From Entrophospora sp. SA101 (taxonomy: Eukaryota; Glomeromycota; Glomeromycetes; Entrophosporales; Entrophosporaceae), in NCBI GenBank assembly GCA_958430865.1, contig CAUDNR010000802.1, forward strand, positions 45,060 to 109,059: 64,000 bases of DNA. The letters run 5' to 3'. The notes below the pieces were generated by a model, which was given only the letters and a program-made list of their open reading frames with translations, was not told the origin of the DNA and ran no database searches. The translations under genes were made by a program, and so were the position numbers. Positions 34,881 to 44,860 of this stretch are shown here, one piece after another. Position 1 is the first letter of the stretch. The number at the start of each line of letters is the position of its first letter.

Positions 34881-37410
34881 AGTTAAAGAGGAAAAGCATT
34901 ATTTCGTAACCACTCTTCTAATGATTAATGGTTTGGCCAACCTTTAATTATTAGTTGTATATATTTCTTTTATCTTATCTCTCTCTTTTTTTTGTTAGCG
35001 GTGCTAATGGGAAAATCTGTGATATGGATTTTATTAGAAACTAATGAGCATTTATATAAATTGCACTTCTTTTTTGGTCTTATTCATGTATTACTTGTGG
35101 TGCTTTGTTTTTATTGGAGCGCGTAACATCAAAATAAAAAATTCATTGCACTACTATGTTTAAAAGCATTAATTTCATCAAATTTATTTCTACTATGTAA
35201 TAGTGTAGTGCTCAATATGTCAAATCTTAAATCTTGGATGAAACAAAGGTTTAGTGACGAAATATTTGGGGTGTAAAAAATATTTCATCAAATAGGGACA
35301 TGTGTCGAATGTGTCGAAAATGACATAGTAATAAGGCAAAAATCAAAAAGTGATAAAGGAAACGAAAGTGACAATAAGATTCAGTTTTATTTAATTAAAT
35401 CAGAAATTTTTAAGATATTTTTTAGATTGTGAATCATGTTTCTTAATTGGATACTTAATTTCTTTACGTAAAGTTTTAGTAGGAATTGCTGCTTCATATT
35501 TATTGTTGGTTTCATAACTTTATTCAGAATCTGTAGAATCATCTGATAATTGTTGATTTTTCTGATTGTTGAAATGTCTCTTCATTTACTATTTCCGAAA
35601 ATAAATCCCCCTTCATTGATCATGAACCAATTCTAATGGATCATAACCTGAATTATTATTTTCACCATTGTAATCTCTATGATTTTCCGACTCCATATCC
35701 TCATTCATTTTATCATTGTCATCCAACAATTTTTTCTAGTTTATATATATAGTAAATTTCTAAATCATTGTTGTTGTCAATCCTTTTTCTGGTCAGTTCC
35801 TACTTAGATAAAAAGAATCAATATTACTTACAAATTTTTCAACGCCCATAAAGTCTCCCTAGATATGAAAAGTGTGGAATAATTTAACTGCTAATTGTTG
35901 TAGTTGGAGAAGGAATTGGTGAATGATTTCGTCATTTTCGTAGAAATACTATTTATTTTCGTCATGTGATGAATAAGAGGCATTTCGTCATCCAACCTTG
36001 CTGAAACTAAATATACCTTCTAAAGGGATTATATTAACAATTTATCTCCTTGAGGTATGCTTTGATAATATTATAAATCATTTAATAGCAATAAAGAATC
36101 AATTACTAATTTCTAAATAATGTCAAGAAAATATAAATATTTTGAAAACTAACTTAAATAATTAATATTGTTTTTAACAATATTACCTTCATTTTGTAAT
36201 TTGAAATAAGTGAGGAAGAACCCCGGATAATTATATTTGAACTGGTATTATCAAAAATGAGCGGAAATTGACTTACCTAACTTCTTAAATAATTAATATT
36301 GTTTTTTTAGCAATATTATCTTCATTTTGTAATTTTAAAACAAGTGAGAAAGAACCTCGGATAATTGTATTTAAACTGGTATTATCAAAAATGAGTTAAA
36401 ATTGGCTTTTTTAGAGAAACTGGTATGTAAAACAGGGTGGAGCTAAAAAACTTGCATGTAAGTGGTGTGAAATTTTTTTAGCTGAGATGATGTAAATAAA
36501 TGCCTTACAAATGATGATGAAAAATAAATTGATTAATGCTCAATCTACAAAATTTCTCAACTACTTTAATCTTTATCATCCTTGGTGAATAAAGCAAGAT
36601 TTCTTAATAACCAACAAACCTTTTTCCAATGGTAGAGCTCTTCTGCACCTTTCATTGGTTATAACAGATTTGCTCAATTTAATCATATAACATCAAAACT
36701 TGTAGTAAAATCATATTGATTATTTTATTTATTTGATTATTTATTACTTATGAACCAAATCTCCAAAGAATAATTTACTATATCATCCTACCTTTGATGC
36801 ACATACATTTAAATATTTTTATTATCATTAGAGAATTATTTTTGAATAAATCAAATGGCAATATTCTTTTTGTTGCTACAACTTGCAGTAATATTAGAAG
36901 TGGAAGAAGAAAAAACAGGTAAAGTTCAAGTGAAACATAGTAATGTCAACCAGCTGAGAAATTTATTGGCTTAACTCGCCAAAGAATTTTTAATGGCTTA
37001 GCCGGCTAATAAATTTTTTCCTCTTTGACATTCATTTCATTACAAAAAAAAAAACCTACCATTCATTTGCCAAAAAAGAATACAATGCTTGTAGCAGAAT
37101 AAAAGATAATAATAAAGAAAATATTAGTAATAGTGGACCACAAAATGATAATAATGGCAGCGAATTAAAGAGATATAATATTATAGTATAAGTGATAACA
37201 TTAACAGTGAGCCATTCATAAACAAGTAGCTATAGCAGCAGTAGTAGCAATAATGAACCATTTGGTAATAATAATTGTGTGGACCTTTTGATCGTGATTA
37301 TTATCATCTGATGTTTCGGATAATACTGGTTTACATTCCCGTTTGAGTTCAATTTCAACTAAATCAAAGAATAATATAATTATTCAAAAAAGACCTGTTT
37401 AATATGTAAG
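34881..37410. other. Gene-poor region with decayed coding sequence
   Basis: At about 35385-35760 the minus strand reads, with a few stops, KKLLDDNDKMNEDMESENH, then YDPLELVHDQ, then KYEAAIPTKTLRKEIKYPIK. This is a decayed acidic protein I cannot name. Around 36940-37020 and 33190-33230, variants of TGGCTTAGCCGG-like words recur. No intact gene. Confidence 0.4.
36153..36412 (+). repeat. Tandem duplication, two units of ~131 bp
   Basis: CTTAAATAATTAATATTG at 36153 starts again at 36284, and the sequence that follows is the same to about 36412 with scattered substitutions. Noncoding. Confidence 0.85.
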
Positions 37411-37617
37411 ACGTAGTGTTAGTTAATATTTTGAAAAAACAACAACATATAGAACTTGTAAACCACTTGTTTGGTGGATTCAAAAAAGGAATTTTACAAA
37501 ATCTTGCTATGCAAATAGATCTTGACTTTAACACTTACTTCTACCAAGCCCGCCCATATAATTATTTGAATAATTGATAAAGCGAAATCCAAACATCTGG
37601 ATTTTGAGGAACAATTC

Positions 37618-37881
37618 ATGAGTTTCAACAGCAAGAGAAAGACCACAAGTCACATCAGGGAGTCGGGTAAAAAAAGAAGAAGTGCAGACCATGACCCACA
37701 GGAAGAATCAAGCACATCAAGAGCAACGAAACTGACACATACAATGAACAAAGTTGTCAGCAATAATAAAGGTTATACGGATGCAGTAGAAAAGTCGTAC
37801 AACATTGAAAATGATGATGATAATAATGAGAATGAAACAGTGGTAAACAACAACGATGATGAGAGTTGTGACACTGAATAA
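37618..37881 (+). CDS. Hypothetical charged protein, 87 aa
   Basis: A short open frame: a basic N-terminal half (KRKTTSHIRESGKKRRS, a possible nuclear signal) and an acidic, Asn/Asp-rich C-terminal half. Upstream, at about 37450-37540, a frame reads CKPLVWWIQKRNF, reminiscent of the P-x-x-W-W motif near the end of hAT transposases, so this may be the tail of a decayed hAT gene. No family is recognised. Confidence 0.25.
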   Translation: MSFNSKRKTTSHIRESGKKRRSADHDPQEESSTSRATKLTHTMNKVVSNNKGYTDAVEKSYNIENDDDNNENETVVNNNDDESCDTE

Positions 37882-38222
37882 TTTTTATTATCCTTTGTAT
37901 TTTTTTTTTCGCAATAAAAATTACGTAGATCAAAATTTTTTTTTCTGAAATTACCACTCAGCAAAAGCAAAAAATTCCTTCCCAAAAAATTCGGTTTAAA
38001 AAACAAAGATTTTTCGGTTTCAATTGCATTGCTTTACAATTCAATTCAACGCAACTCAATTTCAATGCAATTGCGAGAAAACTGCACGGAAGTCGCACGA
38101 CTTGCGAGTTTTAGAAGGAGATCATGACTAATGATGTATGACGAAACTTTTGACTTTAGTCGTTGACGTGACGAAAGTACTGACTAAAGGTGGTTTCTCA
38201 CCAAGGGCCATTTTGACGATTT

Positions 38223-38391
38223 GACGAAAGTAAAAAGTGTTGACGAAAGTAAAAAGTGTTGACGAAAGTAAAAAGTGTTGACGAAAGTAAAAAGTGTTGA
38301 CAAAAGTAAAAAGTGTTGACAAAAGTAAAAAGTTTTGACAAAAGTAAAAAGTGTTGACAAAAGTAAAAATTGTTGACAAGTAAAAATTGAA
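38223..38391 (+). repeat. 19-bp tandem repeat, about nine units
   Basis: The unit GACGAAAGTAAAAAGTGTT recurs at 38223, 38242, 38261, 38280, 38299, 38318, 38337 and 38356, with a partial last unit. From the fifth unit on, GACG becomes GACA. It ends about 20 bases before the left end of the Tc1 element. Confidence 0.95.
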
Positions 38392-38413
38392 ATTTTTTTT
38401 TGTTTTATATATA

Positions 38414-39517
38414 CAGTACCTAGACAAAAGAATCGGAATGCATGTTTTTGTTAATTACGTAAAAACATACATATCAACAACATATTAAATTTATATCATA
38501 AGTAACTTAGGTTATGTTAAACCTTCATGTAGAACTTAATGTTTCAAGCTTTTGTACAGCTCGAGTAATAACAATAATAAAATTTCAATCAAAACTCAAT
38601 TGACCTAAAATTTTTTTTAGTATTTTTTACTAATTATTCAAAAGCCTATACAATAATACAATTTGAAATTTTAATATGTAAAAGTACAAGTCCTGCTAGT
38701 TCACATAATATAATTTTTATCACATGTTTTTGTTTACTTTTTTTTTTAAACCAAGTTTTAAAAATTCGATTTTTTAAAAAATCATAAAAAAATCAAAATT
38801 TTTTTAAATTTTAAATTAAAAATGCGTGATTTAACTGAAGCAGAGCGCGGAGAAATAATTGGTCTATATAAAAGTGGTGCCACATATAAAAGTATTTCTA
38901 AAGAACTTGGCTTTCCTATTACAACTGTTTTTAGAACTGTAAAAAACTTTAAAGAAAGGAAAAGTGTGTCAAATCTACCAAAAAGTGGACGGCCAAAAAT
39001 TTTGAACACCAATCACCAAAAAAAATTAAAAAAAATCGTAAGACAAGGCAATCGTAAATCAGCCAAACAAATTAAAGATGAGTTTAATGAGAAAACCAAT
39101 TTACAAGTTTCTACAAGAACAATTAGAAGAAGTTTGCATGAACTTAATTTTTTTTCTCGTGTCCCTGCAGCCAAACCTCTCATTAATGAAGTACAAAGAC
39201 AAAAACGTTTAAACTGGTGTCTAGATAAAAAAGATTGGACTATTAGAAAGTGGAAAAATGTCATTTGGAGTGACGAGAGTAGATTTACATTGTTTAAAAA
39301 TGATGGCCCAGGTCGTGTATGGAGAAAACCTCAAACGAGATTTCATATTGAAAATCTTCAGCCGACAGTGAAACATGGTGGTGGTGGTATAATGGTATGG
39401 AGTTGTTTTTCAGGCAAAGGATTAGGGCCACTCGTGAAAGTTGATGGGAAAATGAACAGGCATGACTACATACAAATTCTCCAATCAAATTTGGTCCCTT
39501 TAATCAATGACAAATTT
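38414..39517 (+). mobile_element. Tc1/mariner element, 5' part, cut by an assembly gap
   Basis: The left end is CAGTACCTAGACAAAAGAAT at 38414, preceded by TA (38412-38413), as usual for Tc1/mariner. The transposase gene follows. The right half and right inverted end are missing: the next base after the N run is not transposase, and no matching right end was found to 40300. Confidence 0.8.
38822..39517 (+). CDS. Tc1/mariner transposase, N-terminal ~232 aa
   Basis: It starts MRDLTEAERGEIIGLYKSGA, a homeodomain-like HTH, followed by a second HTH (GRPKILNTNHQKKLKKIVRQ...TIRRSLHEL). The catalytic domain opens with the first Asp of the DDE triad (VIWSDESRF). It continues with GRVWRKP, the HGGGGIMVWSCFSGKG motif of this superfamily and YIQILQSNLVPL. 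The second Asp (family D-N-A-P-x-H) and the final acidic residue fall beyond the gap. Up to the gap the frame is intact with no stop, so the copy may be young. The enzyme cuts and pastes the element at TA sites. Confidence 0.92.
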
Positions 39518-39527
39518 NNNNNNNNNN
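39518..39527. other. Assembly gap (10 N)
   Basis: Ten N of unknown true length, placed in the middle of the transposase gene. Confidence 0.99.
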
Positions 39528-39719
39528 CAAGGTGAAAAAATTGCTCCTTACATTTTTAAATTAGCAGATACCAAATCTTTGCAAACATATTTAGACAAAG
39601 AAAAAATTACCTATGAAATTTACCAAGAAGAAAGAAAAATAATAAATGTTAGAAAAAGAAAGCAGAATGAAAGTATATTATTACCCAACAAAAAGCAGAA
39701 ATCCTTAGAAGTAAAATAA
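39528..39719 (+). pseudogene. C-terminal fragment of an unidentified lysine-rich protein
   Basis: After the gap an open frame of ~63 codons reads KIAPYIFKLADTKSLQTYLD and then a very basic end (VRKRKQNESILLPNKKQK) before a stop. It does not resemble the end of a Tc1 transposase. It is probably host or other-element sequence joined by the gap. Confidence 0.4.
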
Positions 39720-40340
39720 TTTTATTATTACAATATTGATTTATTTTTTTTTACTATATACAAGAAAGAAACTTTCTCTTTTATGCAAATGAGGTAAATA
39801 ATCCTGCCTTGTTGTAAAAGAATCACTAGTCCATTTTGTAACAATCCCTAGATTTTTTTGGAGATTCAACCAGCCCCTAAATTCTATTACCATATTCATA
39901 ATGTGGAGAAATTCATTTTTGTTCCACTGGATGAACATGGATAATATTATTTGTGGAATTTGTGTTTATTTTATATTTATTTAAGAAGTTATCTTTCAAT
40001 TATGGATTGTACTTTCCAGGAAGTCTATAAGCTTACCCACAAATATAGATATTAGATTCATTCATTTTTCTTTTATTTATTTATATATTCCTAACAATTG
40101 TAAATTAATATTTAAAGATATAAAATTAATTCACTTTAACTTTTGTAATTTTACAACAGTTAAATTACTTGTTCATTAAAAATTGTTCAATAATTGTAAT
40201 AATTATCTGAGCATTTACACATTTATTTTTGGGCAAAAAAAAATATTCAAATAACAATTCCTAATAAACACAATTTTTTTTTGGTTCAAAAACAATCAAA
40301 TAATCAATAAATATTTACATCCATAATAACATTTAAAAAA
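39720..40340. other. Intergenic region
   Basis: AT-rich, no gene seen. Confidence 0.5.
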
Positions 40341-40868
40341 ATGCTTACATTCAATAATGAGTTTTTTTGTGGGTTGTTAATTGGACTCTTTCTTGGTTTC
40401 TTATTTCACTATAAAATTTATCAAAATCAATTCTCTATTATAAATCAAAAAATTGATCAAATAGTCAATAAAATAGAACCAAGAAAAAGCCATTTTAAAA
40501 ATAAAATAAACCAACTTACTGATGATAAAAAATATTCACATGAAATCGAAAATCTATGGAAGGTTTTCAAACAATTATTTGACAAAAAGACTGGGTTGAA
40601 TCCCAATTTTTCATTTAATGAAATGGCTATTGAAATTCATGAATTACTTGAAGAGGGAAAGGAAATTGCTGCTTCTACAATAAAAAACTTCTAACAACGA
40701 AAAACCAATCCCAGAAAGAAAACAACAGAAGCAATTCAGCAATGGGTTGAAAAGGAAAAGAAGAAAGAGATGGAGAATGAAGTCAAAAAAGATAATAAAA
40801 ACGATGAGGATATAAATATTAGTAATAATATTATCGATAATAATAGTAGTAGTAATAGTGAAAGTTGA
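40341..40868 (+). pseudogene. Membrane-anchored family protein interrupted by one stop codon
   Basis: The frame opens at 40341 with a short N-terminus and one hydrophobic helix (FFCGLLIGLFLGFLFHYKI). A helical, lysine-rich region follows, then LWKVFKQLFDKKTGLNPNFS and EIHELLEEGKEIAASTIKNF. A TAA at 40692-40694 stops it, yet the same frame goes on for ~57 codons (QRKTNPRKKTTEAIQQWVEK, then an acidic Asn/Ser tail) to a TGA. The downstream half reads as natural continuation of the domain, so the TAA is probably a nonsense mutation. A functional stop, read-through or an unseen intron are alternatives. A related N-terminal fragment lies at about 11200. Function unknown. Confidence 0.5.
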
Positions 40869-41179
40869 ATTTTTGTCAGAGTGCCCAAAGAATAGGTAAT
40901 ACTTTACTTAAAAATGGCTTTGGGTCCAAGTATTTTCCTCCCATGCAAGCACTCTGACAATTCTTTAACTTACATTTTTATAAATTATTTATGTATTCTC
41001 TATTATTAGTTGTATTAAAATAAAATAATTTTTTCTTGTCATTCGTAAATAATTCCAAGTCATGTGCCTACTAATTTATCATTGGTCGAAATTATGCATA
41101 AATTATAACAATTACGATCTAAATAATAATAAATAATTTTCTTTGAAAAAATTAATTGTTAAATTTTTAATTTTAAAAA
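40869..41179. other. Promoter-side intergenic region of the Crinkler-like gene
   Basis: No gene seen in these ~310 bases. Confidence 0.5.
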
Positions 41180-43256
41180 ATGGCAACAATTGAAGAAATT
41201 AGACAAGAATTAGAAATGGCAAGAGGAGAGTATGAAGAGGAGAAAAAGAAGCTGGAAGAGTGGGAAGTGGGGAAATACAAAGGAGAGAAGTTGAACGAGT
41301 TGGAAGATGAGTTATATAAGGGAGAATTCGGGAATGAAGAACAGAAGAAAAGGTGTGAAGAGAGGGTAAAGAAGTTGGAAGAAGAAAAGAAGGAGTTGAA
41401 GAAGGACAAAGATGACAGATGGAATCAGGTGAAGAAGTTGCAAGATGTGTTGGTTAATTTCAGTGGAGGAGGGGAAGGTAACGAACAAATTGCATAAAAA
41501 AATATACAAAAAATTATTTTTCATTCGTTCCATTTCATTTATTTATTTGTTTGAGAGATATCTGTTACAACTTTAACCAATTTGTACTTCTTTTTTCTGT
41601 CCATTGTTTTCTATTGCTGCTTCCTATTGAAATTACAAAAGGTCTTGAAGAAAATAAAGGTAAACACCATTTGTGTTTTTTTCTTTGGTTATTTCATTTT
41701 TAATTAGATATGCAATCTTGTTCACCTGTTTTGTTTTAAATTTATTTTTCACACTATTATTTAGAATTAGGTAAGATTAATTTGCAATAAATCCATACAT
41801 CCAAGGAATGTGGATTAACTTTAATTTATTTATTTGCCTTTTAGAGGGAAGAGGAATCAAACGTCCAGTAGAGGATGATTATACATATGCTGCAGCTGAA
41901 AAAAAAGCAAAACTTGTTGAAGATATGAAGGTACCACCTTCAAGCTTTTGTAGATCATGTAAATGGGAAGAGGTTGTTCCTGTGATTTTCAATCATCGGC
42001 CTCATGATGCTGATATTCCTATCACTCTATATCATCAAGTATTTGCACATTTTCAGGAGTACTGTACCAATATTCATATCTCAATGGATGATTGTGACCT
42101 GGTAATAAAACTTATCACTCAAATGACAAAAGCTTTTGAGCGTGAGAATGATAGGGTGGCTGAATTTTTAAAATGGACATCTGAATATTTTGCTCACCCA
42201 GTTACAAAACTACCACTTCCACAAATTGGTCAAGAAGCTGATATTGGAGCTTGTCATTCTGTTGGAAATCATTCTTTCTGTCTTCTTATTGGTGAAGCTA
42301 AAAATAAAATTGGGGAAGGACATGGATGTTCATATATACAAGCATGTGCTTCATATGCTAAACAGATTGGTGCCAATACAAATAATACAATACGTAAAGG
42401 TCTCAACCCATCTTTTATTCTTTATCTCTCTGGTCCTTACCTGGGTATTGCTGGTGCTGTTTTTGGAAAAGATTTTACAATAGATCCTCTCACACATGTC
42501 CTGCCCCTTCTTTATTTAAAGAATGATCCAGAAATGATGGTTTCTATTACTCGTACTTTTAAGGCATTAAAAACTGTTCTTGGTGAGCTAAAAAATTATT
42601 ATTCAGAATTTCAAGTAACACAACACATTGATAATTTAAGTCTTCAACGACCAGCCAGTTTTCCTTATCCTTCTTCATTTAAAATGGATGATAACCGTGA
42701 TATCAAATTTATTTATAAAAATCAACTATGTGATGGTAAATTAGTTTTTAGGGTGCAAGGACAGAATGAAGAATTTAAAGATAAGTGGATGGTAGTGAAG
42801 TTCACACAAAAATATTGCAAAGAAGCTCACAAATTCTGTGAAAAAAAAGAAATTGCACCTGAACTTTTTGCACTTAATGATCTTTCTGGAAGTTGGAAAA
42901 TGGTTGTCATGGAGTACCTTTCTGATGATGAGTACATTAACCTTTACAATCTTCTAAAAGAAAAAAAGGATAATCAGGAAGATTTACAACAAAAAACAAT
43001 AAATGTTGCAAAACTCTTACATTCTGGAGATTATGTGCATGGTGATCTTCGAGCATCCAATATCATGGTTTCAACTGATATGAAGCATATAAAGATTATT
43101 GACTTTGATTGGAGTGGAAAAGTAGATCATGCTGTTTATCCACATTTTGTTAGTACATGCTTACCTTGGCATCCAGATGTTGACTGTGAAAAACCAATTG
43201 CTAAAGAACATGATTTACATCTTTTAAAGAAGTCTATAGAAAGTAATCCTTTTTAA
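41180..43256 (+). CDS. Crinkler-type protein: coiled coil + nuclease-like + kinase-like domains, 577 aa
   Basis: Exons are 41180-41477, 41642-41659 (18 nt), 41765-41770 (6 nt) and 41845-43256. All junctions are phase 1 and GT-AG, giving GGGEG-LEENK-EL-EGRGIK; skipping the 6-nt exon would also keep frame. Residues 1-100 are a Glu/Lys coiled coil (EEEKKKLEEWE, VKKLEEEKKELKKDKDD). Residues ~125-300 look like a PD-(D/E)xK endonuclease fold (D240, then E258-x-K260 in GEAKNK, and a helix YIQACASYAKQ). Residues ~365-577 are a kinase-like domain: lysine in WMVVKF, catalytic loop HGDLRASN (506-513) and DFDWSG (527-532) in place of DFG. The nuclease-like plus kinase-like pair is the known C-terminal layout of Crinkler proteins. 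The usual LFLAK header is absent, and no signal peptide is seen. A nuclear or host-directed effector role is inference. Confidence 0.8.
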
Positions 43257-43615
43257 AAATAACACATTTTTTATATTGCAAGCAATATAGTTTGACATTT
43301 CATTAATATATTTAATTCTTTTTTATTTTTTAAATTTTGGATTTAGATTTAGATTCTCATAATGTTATACTTAGTTAGATAGATATTATTTAGTGAAAGC
43401 AGAAAGGTATATAATTTACTTTTTAAAAATGAATAAAATGTATAATAATTCTTCATATTATATAAAAAAGTATTATTAAAAAATAAATGGATTTTTATGA
43501 CTTAATATTTTTATCAAAATTGCTATGCTAAGATCAACAGAAATTATTTGCTAAAATAATTGAAAACCCTACAAAGTGAACATAAAATTATAAAATTATA
43601 TATATATAGGGATAA

Positions 43616-44860
43616 GTGTATATGAAAAGTAATAATAAATATAATGGTTCTAATGAATATGAAAAAGCAATTGATTTTTTAGAAAAAGGTTGTGATTGTG
43701 GTTGCTCTTCAAGAATTCCCAAAGAACAATTTGCAGAGTTAAGGGAATCCTTTCAAGCTCTTTCTAAATCAGAACAAGACATATTTTTAATGGCCCAACT
43801 TAAAGCAATGGATGGTGGATCAATAAGCACTAGTAGACGCCTTAAAAAGAAAACCAGATCTCACAAAAGAACTTTCTATCATTGGGATCACAATACACCT
43901 CTTTGTCAAGAAACTTATCTCAATATGTTGGGAATTGGTAGGACTTATTTTGAAAATATCAGAAATCACCTGATTAATAATGGTCTTTTAGCAAGAGTTC
44001 ATGGCAATATAAAGAAGATACCTCAATGAAAAACCAAAATGGTAATTGATAAGAATGTTGCAGAAGTAGTAAAGAATTTTCTTGAAAATTATGCAGAAGT
44101 CCATGGATTACCAAGCCCAGGCAGAAGTGTTAATAGAATAACTCAGTCAGTTATCTTTTTACCAGCTGAAATGAGTTATAAATCAGTGTATAGAGATTTT
44201 CTAGCTGGTCTGGAAGAAGATAACAAATTGAAATCCTTAAAATATGATGCATTTAGAAAACTATGACATCAATTAACACCAGAGATTCAAATTATGAGTC
44301 CAAGGACTGACTTGTGTGATACTTGTCAACATTTTCGAAATGGTTTACATTACAATGCTCGCCAAGAGGAAGAAGCTAAAGATTTACTCAAAAGATTTAA
44401 AGAACATCTGTCCAAGGCAAGATTAGAAAGAAACTATTATAATAAAAACACCAAATTAGCAGAAGAACAAAGGAAATTAGTTAATCAAAATTATTCAAAG
44501 GGTAAAACACCATATTGCAGTATTGATGCTACTGCTCATTATAGTTATGATTGAGCTCAAAATGTTCATGTACCACATTTTGATCAACAGGCAAGTAAAA
44601 TTTATTACCTTAGTCCACATAAAGTCCATTTATTTGGCATTCAAGATGAAGCAGTAAGGGAACAAATTAATTATGTTCTTAATGAAGATGAAATTATAGG
44701 TAAAGGTCCTAATGGAACTCTTAGTATGATTTTTGATGGGATTAAGAAATTGAATAAGGGTGAAAAGTATTTAAAGATTACTTGTGATAATGCCGGTGGG
44801 CAAAATAAAAATAATGTAACTATTTGATTTTATTTATATTTAGTAATTTGTGGTTATTAT
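43616..44860 (+). pseudogene. DDE-type transposase remnant interrupted only by TGA codons
   Basis: One frame runs from 43616 to about 44850: a Cys motif (KGCDCGCSSRIPKEQF), then LGIGRTYFENIRNHL, GLPSPGRSVN, MSPRTDLCDTCQHFRNGL and a helical stretch. The catalytic-type core follows (CSIDATAHYSYD, AQNVHVPHFDQQ, SPHKVHLFGIQDE, KITCDNAGGQNKNN). This matches a multicopy transposase family of fungi and animals whose core reads D-x-A-Q-x-V-H-x-P and D-N-x-x-G-Q-N-K-N-N. Four in-frame stops occur (44027, 44264, 44552, 44825), all TGA. From the family pattern as I recall it, the second and fourth, at least, fall on conserved Trp (x-W-H-Q before M-x-P-R-T-D, and N-K-N-N-x-x-x-W-Y). One Trp (YHWDHN) is still TGG. 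Past 44855 the frame seems shifted. Confidence 0.7.

Noticed and set aside
38223..38391. Regular short repeats suggesting a CRISPR array
   Set aside because: Units are contiguous 19-mers without spacers, in a eukaryotic genome with no cas genes.
43616..44860. Nuclear genetic code with TGA as tryptophan
   Set aside because: Well-supported host genes in this window (UFD1-domain protein, DEAD-box helicase) end at TGA, so a genome-wide recoding is not tenable; only this element, or its decay, is unusual.
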